A stretch of 14,323 bases of DNA from Baffinella frigidus (lineage: Eukaryota > Cryptophyceae > Cryptomonadales > Baffinellaceae). Made by a program: the position numbers and the translations under genes. Below, piece by piece: positions 1 to 7,123 of the stretch; the first letter of the stretch is position 1, and the number at the start of each line of letters is the position of its first letter. The stretch covers positions 279,923-294,245 of the forward strand of contig MU646561.1 of NCBI GenBank assembly GCA_026770585.1, given 5' to 3'. The notes under the pieces were generated by a model that had not been told where the DNA came from, did no database searches, and worked only from the letters and a program-made list of their open reading frames with translations.

Positions 1-96
1 AGGGTGTAGGGTGCAGGATGTAGGGTGTAGGGTGTAGGGTGTAGGGTGTAGGGTGTAGGGTGCAGGGTGTAGGGTGCAGGATGTAGGGTGCAGGGT
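1..96. repeat. Telomere-like TGTAGGG/TGCAGGG heptamer array
   Basis: About thirteen heptamers of the form TGTAGGG, with TGCAGGG and ATGTAGGG variants, run without a break from base 1. In the sense of the minus-strand gene this is a C-rich array lying just inside the intron that starts after exon 3. The window edge cuts it, so its full length is unknown. It is probably not a chromosome end, because coding exons with matching phases lie on both sides of many similar arrays here. Confidence 0.9.
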
Positions 97-102
97 GAGT
101 AC

Positions 103-192
103 CTTCCCCCCAATCATCTTGTACGCGGGTCGTCCGTGGATCATACTCTCCCGCGCGAACTCCCCACCACACGAGGGGCAGTGCAAATCGCC
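103..192 (-). CDS. Zinc-ribbon gene exon 3 (intact copy)
   Basis: Ninety bases, residues 51-80, beginning GDLHCPSCGGEF and ending YKMIGGK. The acceptor is CAG at 195-193 and the donor GTACTC at 102-97. It carries the second cysteine pair. It is the only one of four similar blocks that reads through to the IHGRPAYK tail and a donor, so it is taken as the functional exon. Intron sequence rich in CCCTACA-type heptamers (sense strand) follows to the window edge. Confidence 0.8.
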
Positions 193-3100
193 CTGCCGGT
201 GGTTGCCCAGGGTTAAGGGTCAAGGGTTAAGGGTTAAGGGTTAAGGGTTAAGGGTGTAGGGCTAAGGGTTGAGGGTTAAGGGTGTAGGGTGCATGGTTAA
301 GGGTGAAGGGTTTGAGTGGATTGTAGTCTCCTGCGCGAACTCCCCACCACACGAGGGGCAGTGCAAGTCGCCCTGCCGATGGTCGCCCAGGGTTAAGGGT
401 GTAGGGTTAAGGGTCAAGGGTTAAGGGTTAAGGGTTAAGGGTGTAGGGTGTAGGGTTAAGGGTCGAGGGTTAAGGGTGCAGGGTGCATGGTTAAGGGTGA
501 AGGGTTTGAGTAGATCACAGCCGCGAACTCCCCACCGCATGGGGGACAGTGCAAATCGCCCTGCGGGTAACCCAGGGGCCAGGATGTAGGGTGTGAGGTG
601 CAGGGTCTAGGGCTAAGAGTTCAAGGTTTGAGCCAGGGCTCCCCGCCAAAATTGACTTTGGATTCTGCCAAAATTGACTTTGGATTCCAGGAGGGGCAGT
701 GCAAGCCGCCCTGCGCAGGTGTAGGGTGGCGTGTAAGGGGTTGAGCATCACCCCGGATACAGTCGATCTAATCGTATCAAGGGTTGAGGGTGTGGGGTGT
801 AGGGTGTAGGGTGTAGGGTGTAGGGTGTAGGGTGTAGGGTTGAGGGTGAAGTGAAAAAGGTGTAGGGTGCAGGGTTAGGTTAAGGGTAAGGGTGTCCTGT
901 TGGCAGGTGAGCGGTTCGACGTCGGAATTTCGACCCTAAACCCCAAACCCTAAACCCTAAGCCCTGAACCCTAAAACCTAAACCCTGAATCAGGTGCTGC
1001 AGAAAAAGTAGGCCCGTTCAGCAAGACCCGCCTCGTCTCTACTTTAGACGTGATGGGGGGCAATCAAAAGTTGCCGTACGGCAGAAATCCTGGAATCCCA
1101 GGATTTCGCCAAAAGCTGACGGCATGATTTCTCCAAAAGTTGACGGTGCGGCCAGGGGGGGGTTGACTTTTGCCGCAAAGATTGCCTCCCCTCAGGTCTA
1201 GCGTAGCCACCCGCCCCCTGAAGGGTGAGGCGAATAGAGCGCTGTGCAGAGAAGTTGGCCACCGAAAAAAATGGGATAATGGGAAAATTGGAGCCATTTT
1301 GTCCACTTTTGAGAAATTCATGGTACTGAATTTCTCAAAAGTGGATAAAATGGCTCCAGTTTCTCGATTTTCCATTATTTCCCGTGGCCAACTTCTCTGC
1401 ACAGCGCTCTAGTCTCCTGTCAGAGTTCCGGTTTTCGGTTTTCGGTACTCGCCCCCTGAAGGATGCGGCGAATACCATCTCGGACCATACCAGAATCTGT
1501 CCTGATGAAAAGGCGTAAGATAGCATCATGTGATGCCTAAAATAGCATATACACCCTTACCTTCCGCATCCCTTGTGCAGGTACCAATCACGCCGCCGGA
1601 CTATACCACGGACGCGCTACGACGACGTCCGTAGGGTCCATAGGTCCCTACGGTAGGCAATACCGTAGGGACATAGGCCACCTCGCGCTGGGTCACACGG
1701 ACCCTCGTACAAATTTCATCTCGGCCCATACCAGAATCTGCCCTGATGAAAAGGCGTAAGATAGCATCATTTGATGCCTAAAATAGCATATACACCCTTA
1801 CCTTCCGCGTGGGGAGCCTAAGATAGCGGGACAGATTCTGTCTTGGTCCGAAATTAAATACCCCCCCCGCATCCCCTCTCCCGAGCGTTGGAGCAAACCT
1901 AGACCCTAGACCCTAGACCCTAGACCCTAGACCCTAGACCCTAGACCCTAGACCCTAGACTAACACCCCCCCCGTTGATCGCACACACATGCACCCGGTG
2001 TCCGAGCAAACCGGGTCGCAAAACTTAAAATGCAACGTATGAATCACGTCACAAATCGTTTTTAAAACTAATGCGTCGAACTTAAAAAGTTGACAATCAC
2101 GTCACAAATTCGTCAACTTTGGGGCATTTTTAAGGTATCCGACCGATTCTGGCCTCGGGCGATGAGCAGGATGACGGTGACTCGGCAGGCCTCGGAGAGC
2201 GAGAAGCCCCCTGCTCCAATCTTCAGAGCATCGTGTGTTGACGCTGGCGCCTGCTCAATTCGCCCATAATGCTGGGCGATGCTCAATGGTGGTGTGGTAA
2301 TGTTTGATGCTGGCCAGGATGCCGAGGGTGGCCTCGGAGGGTGTGCAGCGCCTGGGGGGGGCCCGGCCGAAATCGGTCGGGTGATGTGCCTTGAATCACC
2401 TAACTGATTTTGGCCCGTTCTCACGAACCGCCCTCTCTCTGAGGACTCGCGGATTCCCTCAAGTGGACAGCGCTGGAGGTTGTGAGGGGCGGTAGCGGTT
2501 GAAGTAAATGCCTGGCGGGATGAGATTCCGAGTGGTTCGCCGATTGTCAGGGACGATCTAGTCCCAGCACCAAATAGAATCAATCTCAGGAATGCCCTTC
2601 TAAACGAAGATTTGTACCAATAACTTTTAGGGGTTTGAAAAATTCGTACTTTTAGGGGTTTAAAATATCTGGATTTGTCCCAAGAATCGTTTAGAAGGAC
2701 AGTTCCGAGACAATTATAATTATATTATGGATCGCGATGAGATTGTGAGGGGCGGTACATTTGTAAAGTCGTCGACGATGCGTTCGACGTAGCATTTGAC
2801 GAGAGAAACTTTCGGGCATTTTACAAACACCCGACCGATTCTGGGGGGGACCCGACCGAAATCGGTCGGGTGATTTGCCTTGAATCACCTTACCGATTTT
2901 GGCCCGTTCTCACTAACCGCCCTCATCACCTCACCGAGTTTGGCCCGTTCTCACTAACCGCCCTCTCTGCGGATTCCCTCAAGTGGACAGCGCTGGAGAG
3001 TGTGAGGGGCGGTACATTTGTAAAGTCGTCGACGATGCGTTCGACGTAGCATTTGACGAGAGAGCCGCTCCCGCCCTTCTTGTATCTGCTTTCATAGGGA

Positions 3101-4494
3101 AACGACCCGAAATTAGGGTAGTTTAGCCTACGGATCTCCTATGACCAGGCCTACCGTAGGAGGTAGGTCTCCTAGGACCAGGTCCTAGGAGCCTCCCGCC
3201 CTTCTTGTATCTGCTTTTATCTCAGAAAACGAGTTCTAAAACTCGTTTTCTTAAGTCAATTCCCCTACGAATTCGTCAACTTATTCTTTACTTTCCGCAT
3301 AACTTGACAAATTTGTAGGGGAATTGACTTAAGAAAACGAGTTTTAGAACTCGTTTTCTGAGATAAGCCGAGTTTTGGAACTCGTTTTCTGAGATAAGCT
3401 TGGACGACGATGGGATTTATGGAAGCCCACAAAATCGCACCACACCGGACTACAAAGGGATGTCGTGCATGACCCACGAGTGGATCATCCTTAGGACCAT
3501 ACCGTAGGCAATCCGTAGGGACAAAGGGTTGCTCCTACGGATATCCAGACCGATTCTCGGTGGTTCAGCCACCTAAAATCCCTTCGTAGCCCGCTGTGTG
3601 GAAGGTCCTGGATGTCGATGAGAAATGTGAGTGCCACGACTGTTAATGAACCGGGGTTGTACCAGGACGGTATTTACTAAATCGGCAAGGACTAGAGCCA
3701 CGGAAACCTCTCATATCTAGCTCCTTCCCACCCGCCCTCCAAAGTGGAGCATGCTGATCTTATCTCAGAAAACGAGTTCTAAAACTCATTTTCTTAAGTC
3801 AATTCCCCTACAAATTTGTCAAGTTAAGCGGAAAGTAAAGAATAAGTTGACGAATTCGTAGGGGAATTGACTTAAGAAAACGAGTTTTAGAACTCGTTTT
3901 CTGAGATAAGATCGTGTAAGGGTGGGGCACACGTATTTTGATGCTTCAAGGGATAACTAAATTTAGGATCAGGGTTGATGCCGCGGGATTCTTGTCTGCG
4001 TGTTCTCTCTATTTGTCTCGGGGACACACTCATAGGCTAATATCCTGAAAATGGGGTGGTTAGGCCTACGGCATTGCCTAGGACCTCCTACCGTAGGCCG
4101 GGGGATCCTAGGACCAAAAAGTCTCGGCCTACGGTAGGAGGTCCTAGGCAATGCCGTAGGCCTACCCCTTTTTCAGGCCGTTACCCTATTAATTTGTCTC
4201 GGGGACACACACTTGAACAGCTGCGTCCTGCACTTGATGCCGCGGGATTCTTGTCTAGGCCTAACTACCCCATTTTCAGGCCGTTACCCTATTAATTTGT
4301 CTCGGGGACACACACTTGAACAGCTGCGTCCTGCACTTGGCGCCCAGTAAATTTAGGTTGATGCCGCGGGATTCTTGTCTGCATGTTCTCTCTATCTGTC
4401 TCGGGGACACACACTTGAACAGCTGCGTCCTGCACTTGGCGCATAGCACGTCGACGCTCCGCTCCGGCAGCTTCTTGCGCGGCGCCGCCATCAT
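103..4494 (-). CDS. Small zinc-ribbon-like protein, three exons, 3' end outside window
   Basis: Three minus-strand exons (4494-4415, 3085-3016, 192-103) join in frame into 80 residues with no stop. Cysteine pairs are C18-x2-C21 (CAKCRTQLFK) and C55-x2-C58 (HCPSCGGEFAR), with a further C39 in LVKCYVERIVDD. The two knuckles suggest one zinc-ribbon fold. The tail MIHGRPAYKMIGGK is a conserved-looking basic motif that I associate, from memory only, with short plant and algal zinc-ribbon proteins of unknown function. Phases agree: exon 1 ends AA, exon 2 supplies A to make Lys27, and exon 2 ends on a full codon. Two ATGs in tandem (4494, 4491) could start it. No signal peptide is seen. It diverges from the plastid mutS2 gene and may share its promoter. 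The last exon lies left of base 1. I give it no specific role. Confidence 0.75.
208..895. repeat. Degenerate telomere-like arrays (TTAAGGG, TGTAGGG) between exon echoes
   Basis: Blocks of 6-7-base units occupy about 208-317, 392-510, 576-634 and 778-895. TTAAGGG dominates the first two and TGTAGGG the last. Each block is followed on the plus strand by an exon 3 echo, so array and echo repeat together with spacings near 180, 188 and 150 bases. All are G-rich on the plus strand, meaning C-rich in the sense of the minus-strand gene, upstream of its exon 3 acceptor. Confidence 0.88.
332..710 (-). repeat. Three partial copies (echoes) of zinc-ribbon exon 3
   Basis: Blocks starting (minus sense) at 372, 560 and 710 each repeat the exon 3 acceptor CTG/CAG and the first codons GDLHCP(S/P)CGGEFA. 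They then lose similarity after about 15, 13 and 7 codons. None has the IHGRPAYKMIGGK tail or a matching donor. All lie upstream of the intact exon in transcription order. They look like products of tandem duplication with one break inside the exon, not extra functional exons. The block ending at 710 is the most decayed (GGLHCPS, then unrelated). Confidence 0.8.
933..993. repeat. CCCTAAA-type array in opposite orientation
   Basis: Eight or so degenerate units (CCCTAAA, CCCCAAA, CCCTGAA) are C-rich on the plus strand, while all arrays before it are G-rich. It lies in intron 2 of the zinc-ribbon gene. The adjoining 994-1235 holds no gene: it has AAAAGTTGAC-like motifs and a short inverted repeat around ATCCTGGGATTCCAGGAT (seen near 1078-1107). 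Confidence 0.75.
1236..1410. repeat. Foldback element with arms of about 85 bases
   Basis: AGAGCGCTGTGCAGAGAAGT at the left end is matched by its reverse complement at the right end. Pairing continues with few mismatches to a centre near 1323 (ATTCATGGTACTGAAT). It is flanked by similar direct sequences, CGCCCCCTGAAGG-TG-GGCGAATA at about 1211-1235 and again at 1451-1474. A long flank duplication fits an insertion. No open frame of note and no transposase, so it is non-autonomous. Confidence 0.88.
1476..1853. repeat. Direct repeat pair of 92 bases with inverted ends around a palindrome
   Basis: 1476-1567 and 1717-1808 are nearly identical 92-base blocks starting CATCTCGG and ending CTTCCGC. 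Between them is a CCTACGGTAGGCAATACCG palindrome (about 1625-1675). At 1828-1853 the sequence GGGACAGATTCTG..GGTCCGA is an inverted copy of the block's start, so 1720-1853 may be a small element with 24-base inverted ends. Intron 2 of the minus-strand gene. Confidence 0.8.
1896..1961. repeat. ACCCTAG heptamer array
   Basis: About nine almost perfect copies of ACCCTAG (CTAGGGT on the other strand). Its unit differs from those of neighbouring arrays, so it probably expanded on its own from a telomere-like seed. The bases around it (1854-1895, 1962-2112) hold poly-C runs and GTTGAC-like motifs but no gene. Confidence 0.9.
2113..3012. repeat. Duplicated 5' part of zinc-ribbon intron 2
   Basis: The sequence just inside the exon 2 donor (ACCGCCCCTCAC in minus sense) recurs beside an exon 2 echo at 2751 and again, without the exon part, near 2485. 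Shared blocks include ACCGAAATCGGTCGGGTGAT (2370s and 2858-2877), CAAGTGGACAGCGCTGGAG (2460s and 2980s) and TTTGGCCCGTTCTCAC (three times). The 471-base open frame on the minus strand at 2113-2583 runs over this repeated, low-complexity sequence and matches nothing I know. Short perfect hairpins such as CCCGACCGA..TCGGTCGGG are embedded. A duplicated GGGGTTT(G/A)AAA stretch sits at 2629-2663. Confidence 0.7.
2759..2806 (-). repeat. 3' echo of zinc-ribbon exon 2
   Basis: Forty-eight bases identical or nearly so to the 3' part of exon 2 (LVKCYVERIVDDFTN) with the same GTACCGCC donor. Similarity stops upstream at the TCTCTC codons. It lies 257 bases downstream of the real exon in transcription order. 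A splice acceptor in frame is not evident, so it is read as a duplication remnant, though its donor could act as a decoy. Confidence 0.75.
3016..3085 (-). CDS. Zinc-ribbon gene exon 2
   Basis: Seventy bases giving YKKGGSGSLVKCYVERIVDD and then FTN (residues 28-50) after the first base completes Lys27. Acceptor CAG at 3088-3086, donor GTACCG at 3015. It links the first cysteine knuckle to the second. It is the only block with both the 5' (ATACAAGAAGG) and 3' (ACTTTACAAAT) ends of this exon, while broken copies of each end lie to either side. Confidence 0.8.
3193..3220 (-). repeat. 5' echo of exon 2 across a palindrome
   Basis: CCGCCCTTCTTGTATCTGCT with flanks repeats the acceptor and first 18 bases of exon 2 (real copy 3068-3095). 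A palindrome-rich stretch, about 3118-3190, lies between the two copies and contains CCTACCGTAGGAGG and TCCTAGGACCAGGTCCTAGGA. A 28-base duplication on both sides of a foldback resembles a long target duplication. Confidence 0.75.
3217..3366. repeat. Foldback element, orientation A
   Basis: Arms of about 65 bases begin TTATCTCAGAAAACGAGTTC and pair with the right end GAACTCGTTTTCTGAGATAA. The loop contains TTATTCTTTACTTTCCGC. A further half arm follows at 3367-3398. A second copy with its loop reversed is at 3756-3913. The stretch 3399-3755 between them holds CCGTAGG motifs at about 3500-3545 and the block ATCCCTTCGTAGCCCGCTGT at about 3579, also seen at 6006. It has no gene. Confidence 0.9.
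3756..3913. repeat. Foldback element, orientation B (same family as 3217-3366)
   Basis: Same arms, but the unpaired middle reads GCGGAAAGTAAAGAATAA, the reverse complement of the loop in the first copy. The two therefore inserted in opposite orientations, or the segment flipped. It is bounded by GATCTTATCTC..GAGATAAGATC. It lies in intron 1 of the zinc-ribbon gene. Confidence 0.9.
4044..4177. repeat. CCGTAGG-core foldback
   Basis: The outer ends CCTGAAAATGGGG and CCCCTTTTTCAGG pair. The main arms, TAGGCCTACGGCATTGCCTA and onwards, run about 45 bases to a small loop near 4110. The same outer end (TTTTCAGG-CGTTACC) recurs at 4273 and in the element at 7181-7338, which identifies a family. Confidence 0.88.
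4213..4343 (-). repeat. Two 3' echoes of zinc-ribbon exon 1
   Basis: 4213-4236 and 4316-4343 repeat the last codons of exon 1 (KCRTQLF) and its donor GTGTGTGTCCCCGAG, spaced 103 and 99 bases from each other and from the real exon end. Intron sequence after the donor (CGAGACA, then AGACAAGAATCCCGCGG) is duplicated too, with an extra intron-only copy near 3977-4030. Both are downstream of the intact exon in transcription order. Confidence 0.8.
4415..4494 (-). CDS. Zinc-ribbon gene exon 1 with start codon
   Basis: Eighty bases from the tandem ATGs (4494 or 4491) to TTCAA, followed by donor GTGTGT. It encodes MMAAPRKKLPERSVDVLCAK and then CRTQLF (residues 1-26). The basic N terminus lacks a hydrophobic segment. 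Coding quality is supported by the CxxC pair and by exact phase agreement with exon 2. The second ATG is followed by GCG, a typical start context. Confidence 0.78.
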
Positions 4495-4941
4495 TCGAAC
4501 ACCTGCGTCAACAAACCCTCAAAATAAACCCTCCACAACCGGGCAGAGAACCGGCTGAGGAAGCGCAAAGCAGTGATGCCCATTCCAGTGATCGGGACTC
4601 AACGTCTGGAAATGCTCCCTTCGGCGGACGGATCGCCGAGCTGGTGATGAGGAGAGGCTGTCTCACCTGGAACGCCTCCACTGCTTCGTAGCAGTCCCAC
4701 GCGGGAACCGAAAATGCCAGCTGAATTCCAGACGGAGCTGGGGGCGAGAGCTGGGAATGCAGCAGCTCGTCCGAGAGCGAGGAGGAGGCCCCATCGTAGG
4801 CCGCCACGCATCTGGAAGGTTGAAGGTTGAGGGGCCGGCTTGTTCGTGGCTCAAGCATAATAACCTGTTCAAATTTCACACCCAAGGAGGCGGGGCGAGA
4901 ACAACGGGATCTCCCTCTTGCAACACAAGTTCGGTGCAACC
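4495..4941. promoter_or_regulatory. Divergent intergenic region, probable shared promoter
   Basis: A gap of 447 bases separates the two start codons. It is free of the arrays and foldbacks that crowd both genes, which suggests constraint. A GGAGGCGGGGCGAG stretch at about 4885-4898 resembles a GC box. I see no clear TATA box. A minus-strand frame stays open across most of it, but its protein shows no domain and it lacks a good ATG, so no gene is called. Promoter role is inferred from position only. Confidence 0.5.
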
Positions 4942-5382
4942 ATGGCGAGCACCAGGATGGGGAAGACGGCCCTGCTCCTCCTCAGCCTGGCGTCCGGTAG
5001 CGCTTTCCTGCAGGGCGGTGCCGCCGGAACGCACCTGCCCGCCAAAAGCGTATTGCCTGCCTTCGCTCCGTCGCCAGTGCTCCCGAAAGGGATGAGGGGG
5101 AGGTCCTGCGTCGGCCCCGCAAGTGCGGCGCGGCTTGGGGGCATCCGGATGGCTTCTCACTTTGAGGACCTGACACCCAAGGGGAGAACAAAAGCCAGAG
5201 ATGACGTGACAGTGTTCATGCCTTCGTTCAAGGCCCCGTCGGATGTGAACAAGCTGAACAAGAAGGCGTGGGAAGAGAGAGTGGAAGCTCCCGCAGACGA
5301 GGGGGGCGGGGATGCGGAGCATGATTATTTGCAGGAAGAGACAGAGCGGACGCTCGATTGGATTTTCGTCAAGGACGCTCTG
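4942..5382 (+). CDS. mutS2-like exon 1: presequence and start of core
   Basis: 147 codons, from ATG in a good context (CAACCATGG) to CTG followed by donor GTGAGC. Residues 1-21 are the signal peptide and SGSA|F the likely cleavage site. Residues 30-70 are rich in A, P, R and K with few acids. Residues 71-127 are an acidic, low-similarity linker. TERTLDWIFVKDAL begins the MutS2 core. Unspliced reading continues only 12 more codons to TAG at 5419. Confidence 0.85.
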
Positions 5383-7087
5383 GTGAGCTGCGGTGCCATG
5401 CGACACAAAAAGGACTTCTAGCTCTGTCTGAGTCTGTTTGGGCTCACCAATTTGGTGAGCCCGGGCTCGTTTCCGCCCCAAATATGACGGATTTGTACCG
5501 CAGCCCCAGCATGGCAGCTTGCGAATAATCGTTCGACCCAAGTGAGGGCGAGGTAGGACTCGGTGGTCTGAGGCCTGGTGACCGCCACCAGCCACCAGAA
5601 GTGAACCAAATCGACCATCGCAAAAGTTGAATTTCCCCTGCAGACTCAAGGCTGCGCCTTGCGTCTGCAGGGGGGGGTACCACAGGCCTCATCACCCTGA
5701 TTTGGTTCTCTTCTGGTGACCGCGATTTCGATTTCAGGTGAGTTGTGCATCGACGCGGATGGGGAGGACGTTTCTCCAGAACCTCAAACCGCTCAAGACC
5801 CTGGAAGAGGTGCTAGGTTTAGGGTTTAGGGTGTAGGGTTTAGGGTTTCTCGGCCTGATTCCGCCAACACTCACAGCGGACTTCGAAGGGATTTTTGAAT
5901 AACCCTTCTGCAATAAGACCTACGACCCTGAGGTAGCCAACCCGTAGGGCATAGGGGGGTTCCTATGGATCAGGTAACGGGAAATCGGCCCGGTTTGGGC
6001 CGAAAATCCCTTCGTAGCCCGCTGTGTGGCCTCACGGCCCGCTCAAATCGAAAACTGTCCATCTAATTCTTTAGGAAACCCGTAGGACCCTAGGAATTGC
6101 TAGGAACATGGGGAACAGATGGACATTCCGTCGGATTCCGACGGATCCTGGTACAAATCACCAGACCTAGAATCGACGATTTGAGCGGGCCGTGAGGGTT
6201 GGTGGTTGGGTGTCGCCAGTTTGGCGATTGCTTTCTTTTGCTGAAGTTGACGGATTTGTACCGCGGACTCAGAATGTCAACTTTGGAATATCCTGCCAAC
6301 GCGACCGAGGCAGCTAACGATTCTACGATTTCATAGGGAAACGGTTTTGATTTAAAACTTGCTGGCAGTGAAATTTACAACACATAACGAGTTTTACCAG
6401 TAATATTAAAGCATTCGTGTAGTAATTTTCATTGAACCCAGAAGTTTTAAATTAAAACCGTTTTCCTATGAGATTCTCAACAAGACTGTAGGGTGCAGGA
6501 CAGGTTTATCCGGGGAAACCTAATTTTCTTTCATTTGATGGCAACGAAAATTACTACACAATTTGTTCTTATTAGTAATATTAAAGCATCTGTGTAGTAA
6601 TTTTCGTTGCCATCAAATGAAAGAAAAATAGGTTTCCCCGGATAAAGGTTGACGATGCCATGTTCTAAACCCTAAACGCTAACCCTCAGACCTAAACCCT
6701 TCGAGAGAGAAAGCGAGCGAGAGAGAGAGAGAGAGAGAGAGAGGGCGAGAAGGAGAGCGAGAGAGCGAGAGAGAGAAAGAGAGAGGTGGGACCTGGGCAG
6801 GGTCACGGCGCGTGCCTAGCGACCCCACGTTCCACCAACCCTCACGGGAGGACCAAATCCATTGATCTCGATCTGATCCCAAAAGTTGATTATGTACCAA
6901 GATTTTGACAACTTAAGAGCAGACACCCCAGAGCTGGGGTGTCTGCAAGGTGAATTTGAGGTCTGAAAATCGACGTTTTGGTCTTTCCGTGAGGGTTGGT
7001 GGTTGCATGCAAACGAAATTTCTACGGCCCTGACAAACACACCGCACGATGATTGTTCACCCACGAATAGGGAACGTCAGCTGGGTG

Positions 7088-7123
<36 letters not shown>

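Noticed and set aside
1-990. Chromosome end (telomere)
   Set aside because: Arrays are degenerate, of several consensus types, interrupted by exon copies, and similar arrays occur throughout and in both orientations.
2113-2583. 156-residue minus-strand open frame
   Set aside because: It lies in duplicated intron sequence with hairpins, starts without good context and shows no domain.
4508-4939. 143-residue minus-strand frame in the divergent gap
   Set aside because: It overlaps both start regions, lacks a convincing ATG and has no recognisable motif.
4942-5421. Stand-alone 160-residue secreted or plastid protein
   Set aside because: The frame crosses a good donor (CTG|GTGAGC), and the next exon continues the MutS2 pattern in phase. 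The extra tail VSCGAMRHKKDF looks like intron read-through.
5738-5809. Alternative exon 2 frame LCIDADGEDVSPEP
   Set aside because: It needs an acceptor five or more bases later and gives a sequence unlike MutS2, whereas the chosen frame gives the expected helix.
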